A stretch of 64,000 bases of DNA from Streptomyces mirabilis (GTDB taxonomy: Bacteria; Actinomycetota; Actinomycetes; Streptomycetales; Streptomycetaceae): NCBI RefSeq assembly GCF_039503195.1, contig NZ_JBCJKP010000001.1, forward strand, positions 10,292,001 to 10,356,000, given 5' to 3'. The notes beneath the pieces are model-generated. The model worked only from the letters and a program-made list of their open reading frames with translations, ran no database searches and had not been told where the DNA came from. Below, one piece after another: positions 37,292 to 46,454 of this stretch. Position 1 is the stretch's first letter. Every line of letters begins with the position of its first letter. Position numbers and translations under genes: made by a program.

Positions 37292-37831
37292 CTAGGACAT
37301 GACCCAGCGGTGGCGGACGTGCCAGGTAGCGCCGTCGGCGGTCGCCCCGCGCAGGCCGTGCAGGGTGTCCGGGCCTGTGAGCGCGGGGAGGCGGGAGTCC
37401 CGCAGAGAGGCGAAGGCGAAGGTGCGCGCCGGGTCCCAGTCGGTGGAGTGGCGCAGACGGCGGGCGAGTTGGGCGAAGCCGAGCGGGGCCGCGGCCATGA
37501 CCCAGGCGTCGGGTGCCTCGACCGTCAGCCTTCTGGCGGGGCGCAGCCAGGATGCGGCGGCCTCGGGCCAGTCCACCGACGCGAGGACCCCTTTGCCCCG
37601 CGCCTCCCACGCGACGGCGAAGGCTTCGGCAGCCGCCAGGGAATCCGCATCGCGGCTGTGGTCGATGGCCACGGTCTCGATCCGTGACTTCGCAACGGTC
37701 AACAGGCCGATGAGAGCCGCGAGTTCGGCCTCCGTGTGCGGTGTGGTCGCGGACAGGTCGCCGAACTCGACCAGTTCGGCGGCACCGATCAGGGGTGAGC
37801 GGGACCGTTCCCGCTCGGCGCGGACGCTCAT
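37292..37831 (-). CDS. Conserved hypothetical protein
   Basis: A 179-residue protein that I cannot assign. Visible features: a helix-rich start with H-T-E-A-E-L-A-A-L-I-G-L-L, a V-A-I-D-H-S-R-D-A-D-S segment, P-D-A-W-V-M-A-A-A-P-L-G-F-A-Q-L-A and a closing G-A-T-W-H-V-R-H-R-W. No signal or membrane helix. Its ATG overlaps the stop of the Ada-like gene upstream, so the two are cotranscribed. Confidence 0.7.
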   Translation of the reverse strand: MSVRAERERSRSPLIGAAELVEFGDLSATTPHTEAELAALIGLLTVAKSRIETVAIDHSRDADSLAAAEAFAVAWEARGKGVLASVDWPEAAASWLRPARRLTVEAPDAWVMAAAPLGFAQLARRLRHSTDWDPARTFAFASLRDSRLPALTGPDTLHGLRGATADGATWHVRHRWVMS

Positions 37832-38118
37832 GACGGGGCGCCGCTGCTTTCCCGGGGCGTTCTCCAGCGGGCGTACTCGTCGGACAGGCAGACCGCGCAG
37901 GGCCGGTGCCCGGCCGCGATCGCGGTGGCCTCGTCCGGAAAGAACACGCGGTGCTGGACGTAGTGGCCGCGGGCGATGGCCCGGAGGGCGGAAGGGCAGT
38001 CGAGACGCCCGTAGAGGCGCCCGCGCCGGTGTCCGCCGAGCGTGCCCGGCGTGCCGCTCCGGCAGAGCTGCCCGTCCGGGCCGAGCAGTGTGTACGTGCG
38101 GAGCGCGGCGGGCGTCAT
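37828..38118 (-). CDS. Ada-type metal-binding domain protein
   Basis: A 96-residue stand-alone protein resembling the zinc-binding N-domain of Ada: V-F-F-P-D-E-A-T-A-I-A-A-G-H-R-P-C-A-V-C. Cysteines at L-C-R-S, L-D-C-P-S and C-A-V-C would form the metal site. There is no methyltransferase or AraC part. ATG 38118 has AAGGG 10 nt ahead; ATG 38148 would add ten residues. Confidence 0.75.
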   Translation of the reverse strand: MTPAALRTYTLLGPDGQLCRSGTPGTLGGHRRGRLYGRLDCPSALRAIARGHYVQHRVFFPDEATAIAAGHRPCAVCLSDEYARWRTPRESSGAPS

Positions 38119-38281
38119 CGATCCGGATCCCTTCCTGTCCGAGGTCACCAGTGGTGTCGCCCTCCAACCTTGCCGCGTGTGGATCGCCGTGCCCGGCGGG
38201 ATCCGGACGTCACGTTGTGCAGACGGCGTTGACGGCGACCGCCGTCCACGCCGACGGCGGATCCTTCGGCCTCCGCGTTTC

Positions 38282-38890
38282 CTAAGGAGCCTGGGGTGTC
38301 GGGGTTCCCGCGACGAGGCGGCGGACGGCCTCGACGACCGCGGCGCGGTGCTGCCGGGTCTGCTCGGCCGTCTGGTCGTTGGCCATGGGGCTGGTGGGCA
38401 TCCATGCGTTGGCGAGGGCGAGGGTGAAGACGAGCAGGTCTTCAGGGGTGAAGGCCGTGGTCAGCAGGCCGTCGGTCTGCGCCTGGGTGATCGCGGCGGT
38501 CTTCTGCCGCATGGAGGTTCCCAGCCCTTGCGGCTCGTGGTCGGTACCCGAGCGTTCGAGGCGGTGCCAGGTGGCCAGCCGGAGCTGGTGCGGGTTGGCG
38601 AGGAGGAAGTCGAACAGGCGGCCCGCGTAGCCCGGCAGGTCCTCGGGCGTGAAGGGGACCTCGTCGAGGACGCGGGCGACATGCGCATCCATGACGGCGT
38701 CGAACAACTGCTCCTTGTTGCCGAAATACGTGTAGATGAGAGCCTTGTTCACCTTTGCCGCGGCGCCTATGCGGTCCACTCGCGCACCGGCGATACCGCG
38801 GGCCGCGAACTCGTCCGTCGCGGCTTTGAGCAGGCGGGCCTTGGAGGCCTCGGAGTCCCGGGGGCGGGCCGGGGGCTGGTGCTGGGGCAT
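38282..38890 (-). CDS. TetR-family repressor
   Basis: A 202-residue regulator. The HTH at about 20-60 reads L-L-K-A-A-T-D-E-F-A-A-R-G-I-A-G-A-R-V-D-R-I and N-K-A-L-I-Y-T-Y-F-G-N-K-E-Q-L. The ligand-binding domain is of the C-terminal type with Trp and Met residues. It is divergent from the short-chain dehydrogenase at 39118, with a strong inverted repeat between them, so it probably represses both. Confidence 0.92.
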   Translation of the reverse strand: MPQHQPPARPRDSEASKARLLKAATDEFAARGIAGARVDRIGAAAKVNKALIYTYFGNKEQLFDAVMDAHVARVLDEVPFTPEDLPGYAGRLFDFLLANPHQLRLATWHRLERSGTDHEPQGLGTSMRQKTAAITQAQTDGLLTTAFTPEDLLVFTLALANAWMPTSPMANDQTAEQTRQHRAAVVEAVRRLVAGTPTPQAP

Positions 38891-38906
38891 GACCCCAGCG
38901 TAGTGC

Positions 38907-38969
38907 AACTAACTGTTCATTTGACACGCCGCACGGCCGGCCGCACTATATAAATGACTGTTTAGTTAG
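38907..38969. promoter_or_regulatory. TetR operator repeats and divergent promoters
   Basis: AACTAACTGTTCATTT (38907-38922) and AAATGACTGTTTAGTTA (38952-38968) form an imperfect inverted repeat of the AT-rich type bound by TetR proteins. TATATAAAT at 38947-38955 looks like a -10 element for the rightward gene. The left arm starts 17 bp upstream of the tetR start, which suggests a very short leader. Confidence 0.7.
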
Positions 38970-39117
38970 CGAGGGTCCAGTCCCGCGGGTACCAGTCCCG
39001 CGGACACCAGCCCTGCGGTACCCGGCCTCCCGGTCCTCGACCGGGGCGCATGCGCACCGCGGCCCCCGCGCACCACCCACCCCTCAGCCGGCTCCCTCCC
39101 GGAAGCGAAGACACCTC

Positions 39118-39957
39118 ATGACCAAGACCTGGCTCATCACCGGCAGCTCCCGCGGCTTCGGCAGGGCACTCGCCCGCCACGTCCTCGAAAACGGCCACCG
39201 TGTCGTGGCCACTGCCCGCCGCCCCGAACAGCTCAAGGACCTCGTCGAGCGCCACGGCGACCGGGTCCGCGCCGTCGCCCTCGACGTCACCGACCCGGCG
39301 GCCGCCCGCGCCGCCGTGCAACTGGCCCTGGACGCCTTCGGCAGGCTCGACGTCGTCGTGAACAACGCCGGATACGCCAACAGCGCCGCCATCGAGGACA
39401 TACCGGAGGAGGACTTCCGGGCCCAGATCGAGACGAACCTGTTCGGCGTCGTCAATGTCACCAAGGCTGCCCTGCCCGTACTCCGCCGCCAGGGATCCGG
39501 CCACTTCCTCCAGTTCTCCTCCATCGGCGGACGCGTGGGCGGATCACCGGGCCTGAGCGCTTATCAGACCGCGAAGTTCGCGGTCGAAGGCTTCTCCGAA
39601 GTCCTCAACGCCGAGGTCGGGCCCCTCGGTATCAAGGTCACCATCATCGAGCCCGGTGGCTTCCGCACCGACTGGGGCGGCTCGTCCATGACCGCCCTGC
39701 CCGTAAGTCCCGCCTACGAAGAGACCGTTGGCGCGATGAACCGCTACCGCGAACAGACCGCCGCCACCTGGCCCGGAGACCCGGCCCGGGCAGCCAGGAT
39801 CATCACCGACCTCGTGGGGCTCGACGAACCGCCGCTGCGCCTGCTGCTCGGCGCCGGAGCCGTCGAGATGGCCGCCAACGCCTCCCGTACCCGTGCCGCC
39901 GAAGCCGAGCGGTGGGCCGACATCAGCCGCTCGGCGGACTTCCCCGCGGGCGCGTGA
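39118..39957 (+). CDS. Short-chain dehydrogenase/reductase
   Basis: A 279-residue classical SDR: cofactor loop I-T-G-S-S-R-G-F-G-R-A (about 7-17) with the basic residue pattern of NADP(H) users (A-R-R-P), N-N-A-G-Y motif near 82, catalytic Ser in F-S-S-I-G-G and Y-Q-T-A-K (about 150-154). Substrate unknown. Likely induced by whatever ligand releases the divergent TetR protein. Confidence 0.92.
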   Translation: MTKTWLITGSSRGFGRALARHVLENGHRVVATARRPEQLKDLVERHGDRVRAVALDVTDPAAARAAVQLALDAFGRLDVVVNNAGYANSAAIEDIPEEDFRAQIETNLFGVVNVTKAALPVLRRQGSGHFLQFSSIGGRVGGSPGLSAYQTAKFAVEGFSEVLNAEVGPLGIKVTIIEPGGFRTDWGGSSMTALPVSPAYEETVGAMNRYREQTAATWPGDPARAARIITDLVGLDEPPLRLLLGAGAVEMAANASRTRAAEAERWADISRSADFPAGA

Positions 39958-40003
39958 TGGCGACAGCGGATCGGAGTACGCCCAACGGACCGGGTGCTGT
40001 GAC

Positions 40004-40624
40004 TCATGACGTTGTTGACGGCGGGGTGGTCTCGGTCGCCCGGTCGGAACCGGATGCGGAGGGTTTCGCGCGGACCACGGCTTGATCGCCTCGCGGTCCG
40101 AACAGGTGCAGGATCTCGACGGCGCTGGTGTTCGCCGGACCGAACCAGTGCGGTTCTCTCGTGTCGAACTCGGCCACTTCGCCCGGGTGGAGCGTGCAGT
40201 CCTGCTCTCCGAGGATGAGGCGTAGTTCGCCCGCGAGGACGTAGAGCCACTCGTAACCGTCATGGGTCACCAACACCGGCTCGCGCGGAGCCAGTACCTG
40301 CTTGAACACCTGTACCCGACCCGGGTACTGCGTCAGAGGCACAAGGACGCTGCCGTGCCCCTTGCGCAAGGGCTTGAGATGCACCCGAGGATCACCGGTG
40401 GCCGGCGCGGCCACCAGCTGGTCGAGTGCGACGCGGTGCGTACGCGCGAGCGGGATGAGCAACTCCAGAGTCGGGCGCCGCTTGCCCGACTCGAGACGCG
40501 ACAGCGTGCTCACCGACATTCCGGTCGTCGCCGCGAGCGCCTGGAGCGTGAGCCCGCGGTCCCGGCGCAGCGTGCGCAGCCGGGGGCCGATGCCGTCGAT
40601 GATCTGTTCCAGCTCCGCGTCCAT
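40004..40624 (-). CDS. XRE-family regulator with cupin domain
   Basis: A 206-residue protein: HTH about 12-66 (L-R-R-D-R-G-L-T-L-Q-A-L-A-A-T-T-G-M-S-V-S-T-L-S-R-L-E-S-G-K-R) and a C-terminal cupin about 100-180 (H-D-G-Y-E-W-L-Y-V-L-A-G-E-L, L-H-P-G-E-V-A-E-F-D-T-R-E-P-H-W). The ATG at 40624 has almost no ribosome site and may be used from a very short leader. Divergent from a drug-type MFS exporter, which it probably controls. Confidence 0.9.
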   Translation of the reverse strand: MDAELEQIIDGIGPRLRTLRRDRGLTLQALAATTGMSVSTLSRLESGKRRPTLELLIPLARTHRVALDQLVAAPATGDPRVHLKPLRKGHGSVLVPLTQYPGRVQVFKQVLAPREPVLVTHDGYEWLYVLAGELRLILGEQDCTLHPGEVAEFDTREPHWFGPANTSAVEILHLFGPRGDQAVVRAKPSASGSDRATETTPPSTTS

Positions 40625-40633
40625 GGGGTCCAG

Positions 40634-40650
40634 TTTGCAGCCTTCGCAAA
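40634..40650. promoter_or_regulatory. TTTGC-N7-GCAAA inverted repeat, candidate operator
   Basis: TTTGCAGCCTTCGCAAA lies 10 bp upstream of the XRE-cupin start and 72 bp ahead of the MFS start. Its AT-rich dyad arms stand out from the GC-rich surroundings, fitting an autoregulatory operator. Confidence 0.55.
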
Positions 40651-40721
40651 TTTGGTGGGCGGCGGGTGCGGTCCGGCCTGAGCCTTGCCGGGCAGCCCCT
40701 TCCGGACGTGAGAGGTACCAG

Positions 40722-42158
40722 GTGACCGCGACCACCCATCCCCTTCAGCCACTTGACCCCATCCAGCCCGTTCTGAGCGCACGCAGACGCTGGACGGTGC
40801 TGGCCGTCTGCTGTCTGAGCATGTTCCTGGTGGGCCTGGACACCACCATCGTCAATGTCGGACTGCCGGCGATCGGGCACGGTCTGGGCATCGGGACCCG
40901 CAGCCTCGAATGGACCGTGGACGCGTACACGCTCGTCCTGGCCAGTCTCCTGATCTCCTCCGGCGCGCTGGCGGACCGGTTCGGACGCCGACGGGTGTTC
41001 CAGGTCGGCCTGGTCGTGTTCGGTGCGGCCTCGCTGGTCTGTGCGATCGCTCCTTCGGTGGGCGTGTTGATCGCGGCCCGCGCCGTCCAGGGGGTCGGCG
41101 CCTCGATGCTCAGTCCCGTGGCTCTCGCGATCGTGGTCAACGCGATGCCCGACCCGAGGGAGCGGGCGCAGGCGATCGGTGTCTGGGCGTCGGTCTTCGG
41201 GCTCAGCATGGCCGCCGGGCCTGTGACGGGCGGGGCCCTCATCGCGGGCTTCGGCTGGCGGTCGGTGTTCTGGATCAACGCGCCGGTCATCGTGGCCGCC
41301 CTCGTGCTCAGCGCGCTGTTCGTGCCGGAGTCCCGGGCACCGCGGGCACAGCGGCTCGACCTCCCGGGGCAGGCCCTGCTGACCGTGGTCATCGGCGTCT
41401 CGGTCGGCGTCCTCATCGAAGGACCGCGCGTCGGTTGGGCGTCGCTTCCGGCGCTGGTCGCGTACGCGATCGCTGTCGTGGCGGCAGTCGGATTCGTGTC
41501 GGTCGAATCCCGCCGGAGCGAACCGCTGATGGATCTACGGCTCTACCGGCATCCGGTCTTCAGCAGTGCCGTGCTGGGCGCGGTGGCGGTCTTCGTCGCC
41601 CTGAACGTGACGCTCCTGCTCAACACCCTCTACCTGCAACACGCCCGAGGATGGACACCACTGGCCGCCGGCGTGGCGACCTTGCCCATGGCGGTCGGAG
41701 CGACCGTCTGCGCACCGCTGTCCGGCCGCCTGGTAGGTCGTACCGGACCGCGGTTGCCGCTTGTCCTGGCCGGCGGTTTCATCACGGTGGGCGGACTCTG
41801 CCTGGTCGGGCTCGACCAGCACACGAGCGTGTCCCTGCTCTTGTCGGCCTACTTGCTGATCGGCGTCGGGTTCGGCTTCGCCAACGCGCCGATCACGAAC
41901 ACCGCGGTGGGCGGACTGCCTGCCACCCGTGCCGGTGTGGCCGGAGCGATCACGTCCACCGCACGCCAGCTCGGCTCCGCGCTCGGCATAGCCATCGCCG
42001 GCGGCCTGGTCGCGGGCACCGCCCCGACGGGACTCGCACACGCGTCCCGCCCGGGTTGGATCCTGGTCGCCACCTGCGGACTGTTCCTTCTCCTGGTGGC
42101 CCACGCGGCACGGCCGAAGAAGGACACGAGTCGCCCCGCCTCCCCGCAATCGAGGTGA
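40722..42158 (+). CDS. MFS transporter, DHA2 drug:H+ antiporter type
   Basis: A 478-residue membrane protein of 14 or so helices. L-V-G-L-D-T-T-I-V-N-V-G-L-P (motif D1) near residue 40, L-A-D-R-F-G-R-R-R-V-F (motif A) near 85 and G-V-G-A-S-M-L-S-P (near 125) are DHA2 hallmarks. GTG 40722 has GAGAGG ahead of it. Exports hydrophobic or cationic compounds in characterised relatives; the substrate here is unknown. Confidence 0.9.
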   Translation: MTATTHPLQPLDPIQPVLSARRRWTVLAVCCLSMFLVGLDTTIVNVGLPAIGHGLGIGTRSLEWTVDAYTLVLASLLISSGALADRFGRRRVFQVGLVVFGAASLVCAIAPSVGVLIAARAVQGVGASMLSPVALAIVVNAMPDPRERAQAIGVWASVFGLSMAAGPVTGGALIAGFGWRSVFWINAPVIVAALVLSALFVPESRAPRAQRLDLPGQALLTVVIGVSVGVLIEGPRVGWASLPALVAYAIAVVAAVGFVSVESRRSEPLMDLRLYRHPVFSSAVLGAVAVFVALNVTLLLNTLYLQHARGWTPLAAGVATLPMAVGATVCAPLSGRLVGRTGPRLPLVLAGGFITVGGLCLVGLDQHTSVSLLLSAYLLIGVGFGFANAPITNTAVGGLPATRAGVAGAITSTARQLGSALGIAIAGGLVAGTAPTGLAHASRPGWILVATCGLFLLLVAHAARPKKDTSRPASPQSR

Positions 42159-42656
<498 letters not shown>

Positions 42657-42674
42657 CGCTGACACGTACTTCGC

Positions 42675-42710
42675 AGCTGGGGCCCGCACCTTGGGGTGCG
42701 GGCCCCAGCT
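42675..42710 (+). terminator. Intrinsic terminator after the cold-shock gene
   Basis: A perfect 16-bp stem (AGCTGGGGCCCGCACC) closed by a TTGG loop. No T-run follows. Placed directly after the cold-shock stop. Confidence 0.85.
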
Positions 42711-43088
42711 CGCCGCTTTCCGGGGCGCAGCCGCCCCGTCAGGGCCGTGGTGATGTCACCCACGGCATGATTCACGGGCGCCGCGGCCCCGCCCCCGGGG
42801 AAGGCTCCACCGGGTCCCCGGGGATGCTCCACCCCAACGCTCCGGATGTAAATCCGCCAAGGCCTCACTCATGGAATGCCCGATCTCACTGTCGAGATCG
42901 CGCCGCTCTCTTCTCCGACGTATTACGAGAGCATTCCCTGCCGATCCGGTTGATCCGACTGATCTGACCGATCCGATCCGACCGACCGATTCGGCTCCGC
43001 ATCATTTTCGGCTCGTTCTTGCGATTCTCTGCGCTGTTCATTCGCTGCGGGAATTCCTTGATACGTGCCACATCAAGGAAGGTTCCGC
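42711..43088. other. Structured leader of the DEAD-box helicase gene
   Basis: About 380 bp. GGAATGC (42873-42879) pairs with GCATTCC (42931-42937), and inside it CGATCTC (42881-42887) pairs with GAGATCG (42894-42900), giving nested hairpins. A run of CGATCCG-like repeats covers about 42940-42992. Probably a cold-responsive 5' UTR (inference). Confidence 0.5.
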
Positions 43089-44651
43089 ATGAACCGCACG
43101 CGTACAAATGATCGTTTCGCTCGCACTCGAACCCGCGCCGGAAATTCTGGTGCGCAAAGGGGTGGCAGCCGCTTCGGATCCGCACCCTCCGGCCGCTCCG
43201 GCGCGCCCAGCCGCGCGAAGGGTTACGGACGTCAACAGACGGCGCCGCAAGGTGAGTTCGCGCTGCCGACGACGATCACCCCCGCGCTGCCCCCCGTCGA
43301 GGCGTTCGCCGATCTCGCCCTGCCGACGCCGCTGCTGGCCGAGCTCGGTCACGCAGGCGTGACCGTACCGTTCCCGATCCAGGCGGCGACCCTGCCGAAC
43401 TCAGTCGCGGGCCGTGACGTACTCGGCCGTGGCCGCACCGGCTCCGGCAAGACCCTCGCGTTCGGCCTCGCCCTGCTGGCCCGTACGGCCGGTCGGCGCG
43501 CCGAGCCGCGGCTGCCGCTGGCCCTGGTCCTCGTACCCACCCGAGAGCTGGCCCAACAGGTCACCGACGCTCTCATTCCTTACGCCCGTTCCGTGCGGCT
43601 GCGTCTGGCCACGGTGGTCGGTGGGATGCCGATCGGCAGGCAGGCCAGCGCGCTGCGCGGCGGGGCCGAGGTCGTCGTGGCGACGCCGGGCCGGCTCAAG
43701 GACCTCATCGACCGCGGCGAATGCAGTCTGGACCAGGTCGCCATCACCGTCCTCGACGAGGCCGACCAGATGGCCGACATGGGCTTCATGCCCCAGGTCA
43801 CCGCGCTGCTCGACCAGGTGCGCCCCGAGGGGCAGCGGATGCTGTTCTCGGCCACCTTGGACCGCAACGTCGACCTCCTGGTCCGCCGCTACCTGACCGA
43901 CCCGGTGGTTCACTCCGTCGACCCGTCCGCGGGCGCGGTCACCACCATGGAGCACCACGTACTCCACGTGCACGGCGCGGACAAGCAGCGGACGACCACC
44001 GAGATCGCGGCACGCGAGGGCCGGGTGATCATGTTCCTGGACACCAAGCACGCGGTGGACCGGCTGACCGAACACCTGCTGAACAGCGGCGTCCGTGCCG
44101 CGGCCCTGCACGGAGGCAAGTCCCAGCCGCAACGCACACGGACCCTGGCCCAGTTCAAGACCGGGCATGTGACGGTGCTGGTGGCGACCAATGTCGCGGC
44201 GCGCGGGATCCACGTCGACAACCTCGACCTGGTCGTGAACGTGGACCCGCCCAGCGACCCCAAGGACTATCTGCACCGAGGCGGCCGCACGGCCCGCGCC
44301 GGCGAGTCCGGCAGCGTCGTCACCCTGGTGACGCCTCAGCAGCGACGCGACATGAGCCGACTGATGACTGCCGCCGGCATCACTCCCCAGACCACCCAAG
44401 TGCGCTCGGGCGAAGCCGAGTTGAGTCGCATCACCGGCGCCCAGGCCCCCTCGGGGATCGCGGTCACCATCACCGCGCCGGTCGTGGAACGTCCTCGGCG
44501 CGGCTCCTCTTCCCCGTCCCGGGGCCGACGCGGCCGTACCGGCCAGGGCCGATCCACCGGTGAGGGCCGATCCGCCCGTGAGGGCCGATCCACCGGCGAG
44601 GCGGCACGCCGTACGCCGCGGCGGTCGTCCGCGGCCACAGCGGCGGCCTAG
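43089..44651 (+). CDS. DEAD-box RNA helicase
   Basis: A 520-residue helicase. N-terminal basic low-complexity region (1-60), then the Q-motif F-P-I-Q, Walker A G-R-T-G-S-G-K-T (115-122), D-E-A-D (223-226), S-A-T near 257 and H-R-G-G-R-T-A-R-A-G near 405. The tail has short repeats built on G-R-S-T-G-E and is strongly basic, as in cold-shock helicases that unwind structured RNA. AAGGAAGG precedes ATG 43089. Cold-shock protein and two small genes flank it. Confidence 0.95.
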   Translation: MNRTRTNDRFARTRTRAGNSGAQRGGSRFGSAPSGRSGAPSRAKGYGRQQTAPQGEFALPTTITPALPPVEAFADLALPTPLLAELGHAGVTVPFPIQAATLPNSVAGRDVLGRGRTGSGKTLAFGLALLARTAGRRAEPRLPLALVLVPTRELAQQVTDALIPYARSVRLRLATVVGGMPIGRQASALRGGAEVVVATPGRLKDLIDRGECSLDQVAITVLDEADQMADMGFMPQVTALLDQVRPEGQRMLFSATLDRNVDLLVRRYLTDPVVHSVDPSAGAVTTMEHHVLHVHGADKQRTTTEIAAREGRVIMFLDTKHAVDRLTEHLLNSGVRAAALHGGKSQPQRTRTLAQFKTGHVTVLVATNVAARGIHVDNLDLVVNVDPPSDPKDYLHRGGRTARAGESGSVVTLVTPQQRRDMSRLMTAAGITPQTTQVRSGEAELSRITGAQAPSGIAVTITAPVVERPRRGSSSPSRGRRGRTGQGRSTGEGRSAREGRSTGEAARRTPRRSSAATAAA

Positions 44652-44697
44652 AACCTTCGTGATCGGAAACACCATCCGCCCATCCAGGAGGACCCCT

Positions 44698-45018
44698 TTG
44701 ACGCTGGTTCAGACGCAGCAACGCCTGATCGGTTCCGTTCCCACGACCGTGTTCGACGCCCTGGACACATCCGGACCGCGGGTCGGTGACGACATCACCG
44801 TCGAGGTGGCCCTGTTCCTCATGGCCAGTGCCCGTGTCGAGTACCTGCTCCTCTGCGACCAGGACGAACACTGCACCGGCTCGGTCACGCGGGCCCAACT
44901 CGCCGTGGTCCGTGACAGCCCCGCCTATACGGACCGTATCCGTGTACGGGACGTCCTCGGCGCCGGCGGACCGCACAGCCGCACCCCGGGTGCCCTCGCC
45001 CTCACCGTCTCCCTCTGA
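44698..45018 (+). CDS. Small CBS-like protein
   Basis: A 106-residue protein from a TTG start with AGGAGG six nt ahead. It looks like one CBS motif: G-P-R-V-G-D-D-I-T-V-E-V-A-L-F-L-M, V-E-Y-L-L-L-C-D-Q-D, G-S-V-T-R-A-Q-L-A. No nucleotide-contact residues can be named with certainty. It lies 46 bp after the helicase, probably in the same transcript. Confidence 0.7.
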   Translation: MTLVQTQQRLIGSVPTTVFDALDTSGPRVGDDITVEVALFLMASARVEYLLLCDQDEHCTGSVTRAQLAVVRDSPAYTDRIRVRDVLGAGGPHSRTPGALALTVSL

Positions 45019-45083
45019 TCCGGCTCACCGTTCGGCATCAGCCCGGCTCCTCCCTCTCCCTTCTCCCTTCCCTGCGAGGCATC

Positions 45084-45413
45084 ATGCGCTGCGTCATCGC
45101 CCGGTTCCCCTTCGACCTCACCAAGAGCGGGGTACTTGCCTCCATGAAGGGCGTCAAGCCGGAGCCCATCACGGGGGAGTCCGTGCTCATCGGCCGTCGC
45201 CACTACCCCGCCAAGCAAGTGGGCGTGGTCATCACCCGGCAGGACCCCCGCGACTTCACCAGCGGGGAAGTCACCCGGGCGATGACGCGACTCGGCTTCA
45301 CCTGCCGAGGCACCCATGAGGTCACCCGTGAGTCGGCGACCGCCGTGCGGTCCCTTACGCCGTTGCAGACCGCGTCGGCGCTGCTCGGCAGCCCCGCGCC
45401 GCTGGGACTGTGA
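45084..45413 (+). CDS. Small conserved actinobacterial protein (SCO5918-like)
   Basis: A 109-residue protein with M-R-C-V-I-A-R-F-P-F-D-L-T-K-S-G-V, a lysine/glycine-rich middle and Q-V-G-V-V-I-T-R-Q-D-P-R-D-F. I recall this as a family found beside DEAD-box helicases and cold-shock genes in Streptomyces; its role is unknown. Possibly RNA-related given the basic surface and context (inference). Confidence 0.75.
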   Translation: MRCVIARFPFDLTKSGVLASMKGVKPEPITGESVLIGRRHYPAKQVGVVITRQDPRDFTSGEVTRAMTRLGFTCRGTHEVTRESATAVRSLTPLQTASALLGSPAPLGL

Positions 45414-45441
45414 GAACCGACGGAAGCTGACACCAGGACAG

Positions 45442-45481
45442 CGAGGGGGCCCTGCCGACGCGCGTCGGCAGGGCCCCCTCG
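45442..45481. terminator. 40-bp perfect palindrome between convergent genes
   Basis: Two 20-bp arms (left arm starts CGAGGGGGCCCTGCCG) without a mismatch, centred at GACGCGCGTC. It separates the rightward cold-shock block from the leftward GvpU-like gene and should terminate both. Confidence 0.85.
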
Positions 45482-45538
45482 CGTGTCACCGTCCGGCCGA
45501 CGGCTTCCGGCCGACCGGAGCGGTCCGGGTACGGTGCC

Positions 45539-45913
45539 TCACTGGTCGGAGTAACTGAAGTCGCCCACGGTCCAGGCGCTGACGTCCTTGATCGCGACGC
45601 GATACATACCGCCCGTCTCGGGGATTCCGACGCTGCCCTGCAGGATCCGGGCGAGGTGGAAGTGCAGATGTGCGGGGGCCCCGCCGGGTTCGGGCCGGCC
45701 CACTGTCCGGTCGGCGGAGAAGACGTCGGAGAAGGGGCCCAGGCGGTCCGAGTCCTTCAGGACCTCCGACACGCGCTCCCTCCATACGCCCTCGGGAGCC
45801 AGCCGCCCGGTGATGACGGCACCGCCGACCACCACGGTCAATGACATCTGATTGCTCTGCTCGGACTCCACCAGGGCGCAGAGATCCACGAGCAGCTCGT
45901 CAGGGTTCGACAT
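45539..45913 (-). CDS. GvpU-like conserved protein
   Basis: A 124-residue protein: S-L-T-V-V-V-G-G-A-V-I-T-G-R-L-A-P near residue 25, a variable linker, then H-L-H-F-H-L-A-R-I and W-T-V-G-D-F-S-Y. The first strand pattern resembles GvpU, an accessory protein of gas-vesicle clusters, but no other gas-vesicle genes are in the window, so a gas-vesicle role is doubtful. ATG 45913. Confidence 0.6.
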   Translation of the reverse strand: MSNPDELLVDLCALVESEQSNQMSLTVVVGGAVITGRLAPEGVWRERVSEVLKDSDRLGPFSDVFSADRTVGRPEPGGAPAHLHFHLARILQGSVGIPETGGMYRVAIKDVSAWTVGDFSYSDQ

Positions 45914-46454
45914 GAAAGCCGATTCTATTCGGTGCGCGATCCGCGCGCTGGAGTCGGTCGACGGCCGCGCCCCCGCTGCCACCTGCCCATATGGCCCGCT
46001 CCACAGAGAATATCGATGCCTCGAGCAACCTAAAATCTGTGTTTGACAGAGTAGACATTGGGCTGTTGCGTGATTAGTGTTTCTCTCGTAGTGCAGAAGT
46101 TCGCAGGTCGGGGTGGCTGAGAAGTCTCGAAGCCGAGCTGTCCGTAGGACGGCGACGAGACCGCCGGCCGCTCCGCCTGGCAAGTGAGTTGATCCAGCGG
46201 AGGTACGGAAGGAGCCGACGCCATCGGGATCGCCCGGCCGACTTGCACGAGGTCGGGTGCCGCAAGACCCGGAATGGAAGGTGGTCCCCGGTCACGCATC
46301 CGCGAACCCCGCATTCCGGCCCCCTCACAGGGGCCAGGTAGCGGAAACAACAGGTCGGCAGAGCGGTAGTGCCGACAGATGGTGTTCAATTTCCTTCGGG
46401 GCCCTGGTGCCGTACGGCATCGGGGCCCCTCGACGCGTTGCACAACGAGGTGAA
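45914..46454. promoter_or_regulatory. Intergenic region with three hairpins before the MerR gene
   Basis: No gene seen. GGCCCC/GGGGCC (46318-46335), GTCGGCA/TGCCGAC (46354-46376) and a 16-bp stem at 46398-46429 (two G-U pairs) follow one another within 115 bp; the last ends 25 bp before the MerR start. They may include a terminator of an upstream transcript and an attenuator-like leader. Confidence 0.5.

Noticed and set aside
45539..45913. Gas-vesicle cluster
   Set aside because: Only a GvpU-like protein is present; no gvpA, gvpF/L or other vesicle genes are in the window.
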